From NCBI GenBank assembly GCA_963920705.1, contig OY987225.1:15691492-15755491 (forward strand): DNA of 64,000 nucleotides, in the 5' to 3' direction. Below, one piece after another: positions 31,011-44,029 of this stretch. Source of the DNA: Odiellus spinosus (lineage: Eukaryota; Arthropoda; Arachnida; Opiliones; Phalangiidae). The translations under genes and the position numbers were made by a program. The notes under the pieces were generated by a model. The model was not told where the DNA came from, searched no databases, and worked only from the letters and a program-made list of their open reading frames with translations. Position 1 is the first letter of the stretch, and the number at the start of each line of letters is the position of its first letter.

Positions 31011-34000
31011 TTCAATTTCAAGTGCGGCTTCCCCATCTATTAACATCAAAAATAAGGAAAAAATTAATTTTAATTGGGATTAAAGGGCAATGGTAAAAAT
31101 GTAGAGATCTGACTGAATCAAGTGCGGCTGCCGCAGCTATTAACATCAAAAATAATGTAAAAATTAATTTTAATTGGGATTAAAGGGCACTGGTAAAAAT
31201 GTAGAGATTTGACTGGAATCAAGTGCGGCTGCCCCAGCTATTAACATCAAAAATAATGAAAAAATTAATTTTAATTGGGATTAAAGGGCAATGGTAAAAA
31301 TGTAGAGATTTGACTGAATCAAGTGCGGCTCCCCCAGCTATTAACATCAAAAATTATGAAAAAATTAATTTTAATTGGGATTAAAGGGCAATGGTAAAAA
31401 TGTAGAGATTTGACTGAATCAAGTGCGGCTCCCCCAGCTATTAACATCAAAAATTATGAAAAAATTAATTTTAATTGGGATTAAAGGGCAATGGTAAAAA
31501 TGTAGAGATCTGACTGAATCAAGTGCGGCTGCCCCAGCTATTAACATCAAAAATTATGAAAAAATTAATTTTAATTGGGGTTAAAGTTCAATGGTAAAAA
31601 TGTAGAAATTTGACTGAATCAAGTGAGGCTGCCCCAGCTATTAACATCAAAAATTGTGAAAAATTAATTTTAATTGGGTTTAAAGGGCAATGGTAAAAAT
31701 GTAGAGATCTGACTGAATCAAGTGCGGCTGCCGCAGCTATTAACATCAAAAATTATGAAAAAATTAATTTTATTTGGGATTAAAGGGCACTGGTAAAAAA
31801 GTAGAAATTTGACTGAATCAAGTGAGGCTGCCTCAGCTATTAACATCAAAAATTATGAAAAAATTAATTTTAATTGGGATTAAAGGGCAATGGTAAAAAT
31901 GTAGAGATTTGACTGAATCAAGTGCGGCTGCCGCAGCTATTAACATCAAAAATTATGAAAAAATTAATTTTAATTGGGATTAAAGGGCAATGGTAAAAAT
32001 GTAGAGATCTGACTGAATCAAGTGCGGCTGCCCCAGCTATTAACATCAAAAATAATGTAAAAATTAATTTTAATTGGGATTAAAGGGCACTGGTAAAAAT
32101 GTAGAGATTTGACTGAATCAAGTGCGGCTGCCCCAGCTATTAACATCAAAAATAATGTAAAAATTAATTTTAATTGGGATTAAAGGGCAATGGTAAAAAT
32201 GTAGAGATTTGACTGAATCAAGTGCGGCTGCCCCAGCTATTAACATCAAAAATAATGAAAAAATTAATTTTAATTGGGATTAAAGGGCAATGGTAAAAAT
32301 GTAGAGATTTGACTGAATCAAGTGCGGCTGCCCCAGCTATTAACATAAAAAATAATGTAAAAATTAATTTTGATTGGGATTAAAGGGCAATGGTAAAAAT
32401 GTAGAGATTTGACTGAATCAAGTGCGGCTGCCCCAGCTATTAACATAAAAAATAATGTAAAAATTAATTTTAATTGGGATTAAAGGGCACTGGTAAAAAT
32501 GTAGAGATTTGACTGAATCAAGTGCGGCTGCCCCAGCTATTAACATCAAAAATAATGTAAAAATTAATTTTAATTGGGATTAAAGGGCAATGGTAAAAAT
32601 GTAGAGATTTGACTGAATCAAGTGCGGCTCCCCCAGCTATTAACATCAAAAATTATGAAAAAATTAATTTTAATTGGGATTAAAGGGCACTGGTAAAAAT
32701 GTAGAGATTTGACTGAATCAAGTGCGGCTGCCCCAGCTATTAACATCAAAAATAATGTAAAAATTAATTTTAATTGGGATTAAAGGGCAATGGTAAAAAT
32801 GTAGAGATTTGACTGAATCAAGTGCGGCTGCCCCAGCTATTAACATCAAAAATAATGAAAAAATTAATTTTAATTGGGATTAAAGGTTTATGGTAAAAAT
32901 GTAGAGATTTGACTGAATCAAGTGCGGCTGCCCCAGCTATTAACATAAAAAATAATGTAAAAATTAATTTTAATTGGGATTAAAGGGCAATGGAAAAAAT
33001 GTAGAAATTTGACTGAATCAAGTGAGGCTGCCCCAGCTATTAACATCAAAAATAAGGTAAAAATTAATTTTAATTGGGATTAAAGGTTTATGGTAAAAAT
33101 GTAGAGATTTGACTGAATCAAGTGCGGCTGCCCCAGCTATTAACATCAAAAATAATGTAAAAATTAATTTTAATTGGGATTAAAGGGCAATGGTAAAAAT
33201 GTAGAGATTTGACTGAATCAAGTGCGGCTGCCCCAGCTATTAACATCAAAAATAATGAAAAAATTAATTTTAATTGGGATTAAAGGGTTATGGTAAAAAT
33301 GTAGAGATTTGACTGAATCAAGTGCGGCTGCCCCAGCTATTAACATCAAAAATAATGTAAAAATTAATTTTAATTGGGATTAAAGGGCAATGGTAAAAAT
33401 GTAGAGATTTGACTGAATCAAGTGAGGCTGCCGCAGCTATTAACATCAAAATTGTGAAAAAAATTCATTTTAATTGGGTTTAAAGGGCAATGGTAAAAAT
33501 GTAGAGATCTGACTGAATCAAGTGAGGCTGCCGCAGCTATTAACATCAAAAATTATGAAAAAATTAATTTTAATTGGGTTTAAAGGGCACTGGTAAAAAT
33601 GTAGAGATTTGACTGAATCAAGTGCGGCTGCCCCAGCTATTAACATCAAAAATAATGTAAAAATTCATTTTAATTGGGATTAAAGGGCAATGGTAAAAAT
33701 GTAGAGATTTGACTGAATCAAGTGCGGCTCCCCCAGCTATTAACATCAAAAATTATGAAAAAATTAATTTTAATTGGGATTAAAGGGCACTGGTAAAAAT
33801 GTAGAGATTTGACTGAATCAAGTGCGGCTGCCCCAGCTATTAACATCAAAAATAATGTAAAAATTAATTTTAATTGGGTTTAAAGGGCAATGGTAAAAAT
33901 GTAGAGATCTGACTGAATCAAGTGAGGCTGCCGCAGCTATTAACATCAAAAATTATGAAAAAATTAATTTTAATTGGGTTTAAAGGGCAATGGTAAAAAT

Positions 34001-34020
34001 GTAGAGATTTGACTGAATCA
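31011..34020 (-). repeat. Satellite array A, about 30 monomers of 100 bp
   Basis: Uninterrupted head-to-tail monomers with an almost exact 100-base period. A typical unit runs from AGTGCGGCTGCCCCAGCTAT to GATTTGACTGAATCA. Variation is concentrated at GCTGCC[GC]CAGC, AAAAATAATG[TA]AA and GGGC[AC]ATGG. The orientation is opposite to arrays B1 and B2. No higher-order period stands out. Confidence 0.95.
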
Positions 34021-34999
34021 CTTTTTAAAGGGCTAGTCTTTTAATATAGAAGTTAACACTTTCGTGTTAGACTGAAGTGACAGATATTATAACAAAAATG
34101 TCTTTGCGAACAAAGACCCAGAAGGACATGTTATGGCCTTGAATGTTTGAAGTGACAGATATTTAATTTTCTTTTAAAACATTAAATTTAATTACAATTA
34201 AATTTTCTTTTAAAACATGAAATTTAAATATAATTAGATTTTCTTTTAAAACGAAATTTAAATATAATCGCAATCTTGCACGATTTAGAGTTTCAAATTT
34301 CAAAACACCTGATTTTATTCACTCGGAAATATTTAAGAAAAAACATAACAGACGATTTTCTCCCATTGACGCTTAACATTAAATTTCGCTTAATTATTTT
34401 TCAGGGATTACGTGTCAAACAAAACGAAACTTTTCGTTCGATAGAAAAATATACTTAATTATGCTTTGGCTTTAGGCATAGACTCAAAGTTCTATGATCT
34501 GATCTCATACCTTAATTGGATAATGTTTTCTATGGATAATGCTTTATTATAACTCCTCGACTTAAGTCGAGGCAATTCGTTCATGTTAGCTTATGAATAA
34601 AGGGAATTTAAAGGGAAAAAAATTCCCCATATTTTAATTTTTAATTTAGGTTGCAGACGAACAAACCTAATCCATGGATAATGTTTTGTTGTAACTCCTC
34701 GACTTTAGTCGAGGCAATTCGTTCAGGTTAGCTTATGAATGCTTATCAAGGAATTTAAAGGGAAAAAAATTCAGGACCCATATTTTAATTTTTAATCTAG
34801 GTTGCAAACGAACAAACCTAATCCATGGATAATGTTTTATTACAACTCCTTGACTTTAGTCGAGGCAATTCGTTCATGTTAGCTTACGGATGCTTATGCA
34901 AGGAATTTAAAGGGAATAAAAATTCCCCATATTTTAATTTTTAATTTAGGTTGCAAACGAACAAACCTAATCCATGGATAATGTTTTATTATAACTCCT
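34021..34999 (+). repeat. Inner inverted arm, left
   Basis: Begins CTTTTTAAAGGGCTAGTCTT directly after the last satellite monomer and is mirrored by 36154-37126. Includes AT-rich 36-base repeats (few copies here, more on the right) and the ~145-base tandem units at 34548-34995. The short open frame at 34276-34458 has no recognisable product. Confidence 0.85.
34548..34995. repeat. ~145-bp tandem repeat with an 18-bp palindrome
   Basis: Three units start at about 34548, 34690 and 34838. Each contains CCTCGACTTAAGTCGAGG or a version with one or two changes, and the first unit's version is a perfect 18-base palindrome. The mirrored right arm has two to three units (36154-36475). Confidence 0.85.
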
Positions 35000-36153
35000 A
35001 ATAACTAATTAGTGGTCCCTTATGGAAATCATCATTTTAATTGTACGGTTTTAATGAAAAGAAAAATGAAAGTATTACAATTTATTTAAAAACCTTATCC
35101 GCTCTAAAATTTGTCGCTTTGAAATTCTCTTCCCTTGCGCGCACAAAATAGCTTTGAAAGTACAAATTGTTATGGTTTGCGTCGTCTGCTAAGTTAGAAA
35201 AGAGGGTGACTTTAAACGGGCTTTAAAAAACACATTTCCCTTTATCATATACCCATTCCAATAAACCGGCGAGTATTTTTAACGATCCGTTCAATTGTGA
35301 GTCGTGGAAATTCTGGTTAAATTAAGAAAACAAAAAGTGGACTCGCGTTATACTGAAAAATAACAGTTCAATACACGTTTTCCCTGAAAAATAATTAAGC
35401 GAAATTTAATGTTAAGCGTCAATGGGAGAAAATCGTCTGTTATGTTTTTCTTAAATATTTCCGAGTGAATAAAATCAGTTGTTTTGAAATTTGAAACTCT
35501 AAATCGTGCCAGGTTGTGATTATATTTAAATTTCGTTTTAAAAGAAAATCTAATTATATTTAAATTTAATGTTTTAAAAGAAAATTAAATATCTGTCACT
35601 TCAGACATTCAAGGCCATAACATGTCCTTCTGGGTCTTTGTTCGCAAAGTCATTTTTGATATAATCTAAACTCTAAAGTGAGATACATTGCCCATTTCTC
35701 TTGGAATCTATCCCCTGGACTTTTTAACCTAGAGGTGGGAAGCCTTCCATAAAGCAGTTGAGAAATATTGGGAAAAAAAGTTTCCCAAAACACTTGAAAA
35801 CAGGTGTTAGTCCAATAAAGAAAATCTAGCTAAAGAATGGAAACATGATAAAGATATATGTGCTTGTTATTAGTTTACTAACTGAAAAGTCCATCACCAT
35901 GTGATTTCACCAGAGTGTAGGTCTCACTTAGAAGGGCCAAAGTCCTTGGTAGTAATGTCAAGTGACAATAACGCGCGAGTATAGGTTTGGCTTGACATTA
36001 AAAACGAGAGGTCAAGGTTTTGAACAACTTTCCTCTTTTGAGTTTGAGGTATTTTTCATGCTTATTCCCAATATTGGACATTTTTCAGCTTTATTTCTAT
36101 ATTTCTTGTTAATTTTTTTTTTTGGTTTTTAAATCAAAGCAGATAGGGCCTTT
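35000..36153. other. Centre of the giant palindrome
   Basis: About 1.15 kb not mirrored as a whole. Bases from about 35385 to 35660 are a third, partial copy of the inner arm in the orientation of the right arm. The rest is AT-rich with no recognisable gene. If this were an autonomous foldback element its own transposase would be expected about here, and none is seen. Confidence 0.6.
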
Positions 36154-37126
36154 AGGAGTTATAATAAAACATTATCCATGGATTAGGTTTGTTCGTTTGC
36201 AACCTAAATTAAAATATGGGGAATTTTTATTCCCTTTAAATTTCTTGTATAAGCAATCATAAGCTAACATGAAAGAATTGCCTCGACTAAAGTCGAAGAG
36301 TTATAATAAAACATTATCCATGGATTAGGTTTTTTCGTTTGCAACCTAAATTAAAAATAAAAATATGGGGAATTTTTATTACCTTTAAATTCCTTGTATA
36401 AGCATTCATAAGCTAACATGAACGAATTGCCTCGACTAAAGTCGAGGAGTTATAATAAAACATTATCCATAGAAAACATTATCCAATTAAGGTATGAGAT
36501 CAGATCATAGAACCTTGATTCTATGCCAAAAGCCAAAGCTAAATTAAGTAAATTTTTCTATCGAACGAAAAGTTTCGTTTTGTTTGACACGTAATCCCTG
36601 AAAAATAATTAAGCGAAATTTAATGTTAAGCGTCAATGGGAGAAAATCGTCTGTTATGTTTTTTCTTAAATATTTCCGAGTCAATAAAATCAGGTGTTTT
36701 GAAATTTGAAACTCTAAATCGTGCCAGATTGTGATTGTATTTAAATTTCGTTTTAAAAGAAAATCTAATTATATTTAAATTTCATGTTTTAAAAGAAAAT
36801 TTTATTGTATTTAAATTTAATGTTTTAAAAGAAAATTTTATTGTATTTAAATTTAATGTTTTAAAAGAAAATTTTATTGTATTTAAATTTAATGTTTTAA
36901 AAGAAAATTTTACTGTATTTAAATTTAATGTTTTAAAAGAAAATTTTATTGTATTTAAATTTAATTTTTAAAAGAAAATTAAATATCTGTCACTTCAGAC
37001 ATTCAAGGCCATAACATGTCCTTCTGGGTCTTTGTTCGCAAAGACATTTTTGATATAATATCTGTCACTTCAGTCTAGCACGAAAGTGTTAACTTCTATA
37101 TTAAAAGACTAGCCCTTTAAAAAGTG
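36154..37126 (-). repeat. Inner inverted arm, right
   Basis: Reverse complement of 34021-34999 with small indels, ending exactly where array B1 begins. Bases 36741-36975 expand an AT-rich 36-base unit to about six copies, compared with two to three in the left arm. Confidence 0.85.
36741..36975. repeat. 36-bp tandem repeat, about six copies
   Basis: The unit TGTATTTAAATTTAATGTTT plus AAAAGAAAATTTTAT repeats with single substitutions. Because 36 is a multiple of three it keeps one frame open and gives a spurious repetitive peptide, not a gene. Confidence 0.9.
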
Positions 37127-40100
37127 ATTCAGTCAAATCTCTATATTTTTACCATTGCCCTTTAAACCCAATTAAAATAAAATATTTCATTATTTTTTAT
37201 GTTAATAGCTGGGGCAGCCGCACTTGATTCAGTCGGATCTCTACATTTTTACCATTGCCCTTTAATCCCAATTAAAATATTTTTTTTCATAATTTTTGAT
37301 GTTAATAGCTGCGGCAGCCGCACTTGATTCAGTCAGATCTCTACATTTTTACCATTACCCTTTAAACCGAATTAAAATTAATTTTTTCATAATTTTTGAT
37401 TTTAATGGCTGGGGCAGCCTCACTTGATTCAGTCAGATCTCTACATTTTTACCATTGCCCTTTAAACCCAATTCAAATAAAAAATTTCATTATTTTTGAT
37501 GTTGATAGCTGGGGCAGCGGCACTTGATTCAGTCAGATCTCTACATTTTTACCATTGCCCTTAAAACCCAATTAAAATTAATTTTTTCACAATTTTTGAT
37601 GTTAATAGCTGCGGCAGCCGCACTTGATTCAGTCAGATCTCTACATTTTTACCAATGCCCTTTAAACCCAATTAAAATAAAAAAATTCATTATTTTTGAT
37701 GTTAATAGCTGGGGCAGCCGCACTTGATTCAGTCGGATCTCTACATTTTTACATTGCCCTTAAAACCCAATTAAAATTAATTTTTTCACAATTTTTGATG
37801 TTAATAGCTGCGGCAGCCGCACTTGATTCAGTCAGATCTCTACATTTTTACCATTGCCCTTTAAACCCAATTAAAATTAATTTTTTCACAATTTTTGATT
37901 TTAATAGCTGGGGCAGCCGCACTTGATTCAGTCAGATCTCTACATTTTTACCATTGCCCTTTAAACCCAATTAAAATTAATTTTTTCACAATTTTTGATT
38001 TTAATAGCTGGGGCAGCCTCACTTGATTCAGTCAGATCTCTACATTTTTACCAGTGCCCTTTAATCCCAATTAAAATTAATTTTTTCATCATTTTTGATG
38101 TTAATAGCTGCGGTAGCCGCACTTGTTTCAGTCAGATGTCTACATTTTTACCATTGCCCTTTAAACTCAATTAAAATTAATTTTTTCACAATTTTTGATT
38201 TTAATAGCTGGGGCAGCCTCACTTGATTCAGTCAAATCTCTACATTTTTACCATTGCCCTTTAATCCCAATTAAAATTAATTTTTTCATAATTTTAGATG
38301 TTAATACCTCTGACAACCGCACTTGATTCCAGTCAAATCTCTACATTTTTACCAGTGCCCTTTAATCCCAATTAAAATTATTTTTTTCATAATTTGTATG
38401 TTAATACCTCCGGCAGCCGCACTTGATTCCAGTCAGATCTCTACATTTTTACCATTGCCCTTTAAACCCAATTAAAATTAATTTTTTCACAATTTTTGAT
38501 TTTAATAGCTGGGGCAGCCTCACTTGATTCAGTCACATCTCTACATTTTTACCTGTGCCCTTTTATCCCAATTAAAATTAATTTTTTCATCATTTTTGAT
38601 GTTAATAGCTGCGGCAGCCGCACTTGATTCAGTCAGATGTCTACATTTTTACCATTGCCCTTTAAACCCAATTAAAATTAATTTTTTCACAATTTTTGAT
38701 TTTAATAGCTGGGGCAGCCTCACTTGATTCAGTCACATCTCTACATTTTTACCAGTGCCCTTTTATCCCAATTAAAATTAATTTTTTCATCATTTTTGAT
38801 GTTAATAGCTGCGGCAGCCGCACTTGATTCAGTCAGATGTCTACATTTTTACCATTGCCCTTTAAACCCAATTAAAATTAATTTTTTCACAATTTTTGAT
38901 TTTAATAGCTGGGGCAGCCTCACTTGATTCAGTCAAATCTCTACATTTTTACCAGTGCCCTTTAATCCCAATTAAAATTAATTTTTTCATAATTTTAGAT
39001 GTTATTACCTCCGACAGCCGCACTTGATTCAGTCAAATCTCTACATTTTTACCAGTGCCCTTTAATCCCAATTAAAATTAATTTTTTCATAATTTTAGAT
39101 GTTAATACCTCCGACAGCCGCACTTGATTCCAGTCAAATCTCTACATTTTTACCAGTGCCCTATAAACCCAATTAAAATTAATTTTTTCATAATTTTTGA
39201 TGTTAATAGCTGCGGCAGCCGCACTTGATTCCAGTCAAATCTCTACATTTTTACCAGTGCCCTTTAATCCCAATTAAAATTAATTTTTTCATAATTTTTT
39301 AGGTTAATAGCTGCGGCAGCCGCACTTGATTCAGTCAAATCTCTACATTTTTACTAGTGCCCTTTAAACCCAATTAAAATTATTTTTTTCATAATTTTTG
39401 ATGTTAATACCTCCGGCAGCCGCACTTGATTCAGTCAGATCTCTACATTTTTATCATTGCCCTTTAAACCGAATTAAAATTAATTTTTTCACAATTTTTG
39501 ATGTTAATAGCTGGGGCAGCCGCACTTGATTCAGTCGGATCTCTACATTTTTACCATTGCCCTTAAAACCCAATTAAAATTAATTTTTTCACAATTTTTG
39601 ATGTTAATAGCTGCGGCAGCCGCACTTGATTCAGTCAGATCTCTACATTTTTACCATTGCCCTTTAAACCCAATTAAAATTAATTTTTTCACAATTTTTG
39701 ATTTTAATAGCTGGGGCAGCCTCACTTGATTAAGTCAAATCTCTACATTTTACCAGTGCCCTTTAATCCCAATTAAAATTAATTTTTTCATAATTTTAGA
39801 TGTTAATACCTCCGACAGCCGCACTTGATTCCAGTCAAATCTCTACATTTTTACCAGTGGCCTTTAATCCCAATTAAAATTAATTTTTTCATAATTTTTG
39901 ATGTTAATACCTGGGGCAGCCGCACTTGATTCAGTCAAATCTCTACATTTTTACCAGTGCCCTTTAATCCCAATAAAAATTAATTTTTTCATAATTTTAG
40001 ATGTTAATACCTCCGACAGCCGCACTTGATTCCAGTCAAATCTCTTCATTTTTACCAGTGCCCTATAATCCCAATTAAAATTAATTTTTTCATAATTTTT

Positions 40101-40325
40101 GATGTTAATAGCTGCGGCAGCCGCACTTGATTCAGTCAAATCTCTACATTTTTACCAGTGCCCTTTAAACCCAATTAAAATTAATTTTTTCATAATTTTT
40201 GATGTTAATACCTCCGGCAGCCGCACTTGATTCCAGTCAAATCTATACATTTTTACCAGTGCCCTTAAATCCCAATTAAAATTTATTTTTTCATAATTTT
40301 TGATTTTAATAGGTGGGGCAGCCTC
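37127..40325 (+). repeat. Satellite array B1, about 32 monomers
   Basis: The same 100-base satellite as array A in opposite orientation, with more monomer diversity. Subtypes are distinguished by AGCTGGGGCAGCCTC, AGCTGCGGCAGCCGC and ACCTCCGGCAGCCGC. It ends where the P-like transposon begins and resumes at 44115. Confidence 0.95.
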
Positions 40326-40408
40326 AAGGGGGTCTCGATCGGAGCTAAAAATTTTCAATTTTCTGGCTCTCCGCGAAAGTTCGTCTGCTTATGATCCGCG
40401 TCTATAGT

Positions 40409-40428
40409 TGTGACGTCATACGTGGAGA
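40409..40428 (+). repeat. Subterminal inverted repeat, left
   Basis: TGTGACGTCATACGTGGAGA matches the reverse complement of 44010-44029 at 18 of 20 positions. It contains a TGACGTCA core. It is a candidate transposase-binding site. Confidence 0.7.
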
Positions 40429-40572
40429 TATTTTTAAAAGTAAAAGCGGGAATATTGACTTCGCTGTTTTCGGTATTAATATTCTTTGGATTATAATTTA
40501 TTTATTAGCTTATTAAAAGTATTTTTAAAGAAGACAACCTTTTTTCAATTTCTTATTTAAAATATTTGTGGA

Positions 40573-40578
40573 TTTATT
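40573..40578 (-). terminator. Possible polyadenylation signal of the P-like transposase
   Basis: AATAAA on the minus strand, about 120 bases after the transposase stop codon and still inside the element. Confidence 0.4.
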
Positions 40579-40695
40579 TAAAAAATCAGGTACATTTAAA
40601 TTTTTTAAAATCAGGTACATTTGAAACTTTTAATTAAAATGAGGTACATTTGAAATAAAGTACATTTCTTACAATCACAATGTGCTTTTCTTCTT

Positions 40696-42660
40696 TTAGC
40701 AAACAAATTTAAGTTTTTTTTTAGCTGCTTTTATATTTTGGGTTGGTTCGAGAATTAGTTGGTTTAAAAACTTCATACGGATAAAAGTACGCATTTTCAC
40801 AAAAGTTGCAATTATTTCTCTTGGGTATATTGTAAATTGTTGACACACCTTATCCGCAACATTTCGAACAATTCCCACCTCATTTGACATTGTTGGTTTA
40901 AGATCATTGTTTTTATAATGATGGTTAAGAAAAATGTTTTCAAATTGTTTTACATCTTTTAAAAATTGACTTGATGGTACAATTATTCCACCATACGAAA
41001 GTTGCGTCACCCATGAAGGAACTGCATAATCATGCTCTAATACAGATCTGCAAACTGATTTTAAATTTAAGTTTGGGTATTTATCAACATATTTCTTCGC
41101 AACCCAACCCGCTAAATATTCTATCCCCCCTTCTTCGTGTTGATTAAAATCATACAGGGGCTTATTTGTTTCCAGATTCTGATTTTCTTTATTTCTTCTT
41201 GGTGGTGTTAGTAGTGAAGGCTGAAATGTACTTGTTTTGGATGGAGAAAGTGCTATAGTCTGAACGGAATTGGTAATAGTAGTTAGTTTAGGTCGAATCA
41301 TTGGCGTTGAATTTAATGGCGTTTGGATTGTACTATCACAGTTTGCAATTGAATCTAAGCCAGCATTGTAAATAAAGTCAATTTCATCAACATCATCAAT
41401 TTCTTCAACATCCGTTTGTTCAAATATTTTTGTAACCAAGTACTCATCATTGGTCTGTGATTGCGTGTTGGAATTTCTTTGTAGTATTCCGGGGTTTTTA
41501 CCCAGAATAATCATTTTAATTCGGGCTAGAGCGTTTAATGGTGTTGGGTGATCATCAAGCCCACCACGTGTTCGCAGTTGGGAAAAGAAATTTTCCAAAC
41601 AGTCCTGATTTACACGGTGTGTTAAAATATAATTAATTCCATGCTTATTCTTCAGATCATACCAGAGAGATTGAAGTGATTTATTGGATATAATAATTCC
41701 TTTTTGAAAAAGCTGCAAGCTGTTTAACGGTACACCTTTTTTGTTGAAACACCTTATTGTTTGCATGAGGTGGTTCATATTTTCTAAAGCAGTTGTCTGC
41801 TCTTTCAAATTCACACCATACCCACTTTTAGTACCATTAATTTGGCTGTAACTATTCATGACATCGAACCAACTGTTGACGGTTTTTTGGAACTCAACTG
41901 TTTTCGTTCGCGATTCTTCTTCACCTTCATCTGGTAACGAAGGCAGTCTCTTAACAGCCGTAGCTACAGTACCTGACAACAGTTCCGCAGCTAGGCGAAC
42001 GTTTTGCCGCTGTGTTTTGACACACTGAAGGTGAAGTTTGGTAAGCTTGTGGCACGTCTTCAATTCAGCTCTATCCTGCTTAAATACAGTTTCAACAAAA
42101 TCTTTTTTAATCGTAACTCCATCTAAATCAAATCCCGTGTCCAAAAACCAATTTCTGACTAGTTTCAATGCATGCGGCGCATCTGCGAAACAGTATATTT
42201 TCTCGTTCGGAAGGGCTGGGTTGTTAAACCAGGTTCTATTTATATTTATACCAAGTTCACGCCAAAGTCCCATATTGCCTCCTCCCATATCGTTGACGCA
42301 AGCCACAACAGTAAATCCAGCTTTGTGCATCTCCATAATGGCGCTTGATAAAATATCCTTTGTCATTTTCTGGTCGAACTCTAAATAGATGAGTTGTTTC
42401 CACTTTCCAAATAAACCCCTAGCCATTATCACTTGCAGATATTTGTGTTTGCCAACTATCTGGTCATTTTTCACATCATACTCGTAAAACGATTTGACGT
42501 TAACTTCGTCAAATGATAGTACAGTAAGTTTCTCTGTATTGGAGAGAGTTTGACCTATTGACTTCATCAATGAAATAACATCAGCAATCAAACCTTTTCT
42601 CAGATCTATTTGGGAAGCGTAGCGTTGTAGAGTTGATATACCAGGTAACGGAATATTTTT
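40696..42660 (-). pseudogene. P-element-like transposase, catalytic part
   Basis: A 631-codon open frame from 42591 downward. The same frame extends up to about 42655 with residues of the family's conserved NIPLPGISTLQRY segment. Residue numbers count from 42591. SFDEVNVK (Asp28) and CVNDMGGGN (Asp101) fit the first two acidic residues of the RNase H-like core. FADAPHALKLVRN (137-147) is the conserved DxPH motif, and HRVNQDCLENFFSQLR (325-340) supplies the NQDxxEN block with the probable catalytic Glu333. HPTPLNALAR and YLAGWVAKKY follow in the C-terminal domain. The enzyme would cut and rejoin P-type ends. Homologous to THAP9/P transposases. It is separated from its N-terminal parts by a frameshift in a run of nine A (42656-42664). 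Confidence 0.85.
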
Positions 42661-42842
42661 TTTTCTCTCAAATAGACATACGCTCGTTTACTTAGATAAC
42701 GGAATGTGAAAGCGTTTGCGATGTCTTCACGGTCCCAGTTCACTTTCTTCTTCCCCAACAGTTTTTTTATTTGACATGGTGTAAATACTTTCTCTAAACA
42801 CTCCATGTATTTTCCATGATACTTCTCACTGTCTTTATTTTT
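42661..42842 (-). pseudogene. P-like transposase, linker segment in a second frame
   Basis: Contains MECLEKVFTPCQIKKLL and YLSKRAYVYLREKK, the helical region that normally links the coiled coil to the catalytic domain in this family. It joins the downstream catalytic frame across nine A residues and the upstream coiled-coil frame across seven A residues (42838-42844). Both breaks are single-base changes within homopolymers. There is no independent protein here. Confidence 0.7.
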
Positions 42843-42844
42843 TT

Positions 42845-43876
42845 CTGTAAACGTTTTACTTCTTTATTCAAATTTCGAATAGTAGCTTTTTGACTAGCAA
42901 TTTCATAGAATTGAAGCTTATTCTTCCGCTCGTTCCTCAGAAGCCTATGTTTTGCATTGCTTAAGTGCTTGGCTAACGTTTTTTTCTCTTTTTATGAACG
43001 TTCAAAGTTTTTCCAGAAAATGTTACTTTTTCTTAATCCTTCTATGGCATCACAATTGCAGTAACTCCTTGAACACTTAAAACATTGACCTTCTTTAGTA
43101 GGACTTGATTTTTCTTTTGAAACATTCATATCTTCATTGTAAAGCTTTAACTCTTTCTCAGTTGAATTATTTTGCAGACTAGAATCACAGGCTTTGTTAA
43201 TAGGAGCAATTTCAGTATTATCATCGGATAATACACTAGTGTTGTTAGTTAATACACTTGATTCAGTGGAAATCGTAATGTTGGTAATAGCGTCAGATAA
43301 TGTACTTGATGATTCGGTAGAAATACTAACGTTGGTAATGTCGTTAGATGATACACTTGATTCAGAGGAAATAATAACATTGGACGTATCAATAGTACAT
43401 ACGCTTAATTTGGTGGGGATATGAACGTTGGTCGTATCATTAGATAGTATACTTGATTTGGAAGACATCTTGATAGATTCTAACGGTTCTGAGTTTAACT
43501 CATCAATAAGTTTTCTTCTTTCTCTACATCTAACTCTAGACTCTCTTTCTTGGGAAGTTTTAACACAAACAGGCTGCTGATATGGTAACTTCATAGAAGG
43601 AACTGCGCTTGAATTAAACCGTTTTTTAGGCTTCATTCCCATCAGTTCAGCTTTAAAATCTCTTTCAAAATCTTCGTCTTTGAAATGTTCTGAGCAAATT
43701 CTCGCATAATTAGTATTAATTTTAGGATTGTAACATTTAGAAATCCATATTCTTCGGATTTTTGAGTCCTTTGGTAATGTAAAGTAACTGATATGATTGT
43801 TGTCAACATTTTTAGAAGTTACGGAAAATTTGTTACCACATCCAGTTATGGCACACTTTGCTCCACCGTACGGCAT
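42845..43876 (-). pseudogene. P-like transposase, THAP domain and coiled coil
   Basis: Starts at ATG (43876) and runs 294 codons to TAA at 42992-42994. The N-terminal THAP zinc finger has Cys8 and Cys13 in CAITGCG, a Trp in the middle, and Cys-x2-His in ARICSEHF, followed by a basic stretch and the SAVPS tail. It would bind the subterminal repeats. A Ser/Thr-rich low-complexity region with repeated ISTESS/ISSESS units and a Cys cluster (CFKCSRSYCNC) follow. After the TAA the same frame stays open for about 50 codons and encodes a helical, Leu-containing coiled coil (NERKNKLQFYEIASQKATI), the usual dimerisation segment. The TAA is therefore probably a nonsense change. A TATA-like element lies 65-75 bases upstream. 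Confidence 0.85.
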
Positions 43877-43940
43877 ATTAAATAGTTTAATTTAAATCAT
43901 TAAAACAAGTTAAAAAATAGGAACTAATTAAAATAAATAG

Positions 43941-43950
43941 TTTTTATATA
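43941..43950 (-). promoter_or_regulatory. TATA-like box of the P-like transposase
   Basis: TATATAAAAA on the minus strand, 65 bases before the ATG at 43876. Reasonable spacing for a core promoter, but unsupported by any other element that I can see. Confidence 0.4.
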
Positions 43951-44009
43951 AGCCTTGCCCATAACAGATAGCTCAACGCTGTACATTTGAACTATGATCG
44001 TCTGCAGAA

Positions 44010-44029
44010 TCTCCACATATTACGTCACA
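44010..44029 (-). repeat. Subterminal inverted repeat, right
   Basis: Reverse complement partner of 40409-40428, at an almost equal distance from the element end (85 versus 83 bases). Confidence 0.7.

Noticed and set aside
31011..34020. CRISPR-like regular array
   Set aside because: Units are contiguous ~100-base tandem copies with no unique spacers, in a eukaryotic context. This is satellite DNA.
36735..36971. Repetitive 78-codon frame (NVLKENFIVFKF repeats)
   Set aside because: Produced by a 36-base AT-rich tandem repeat whose length is divisible by three. The mirror arm has a different copy number and no frame.
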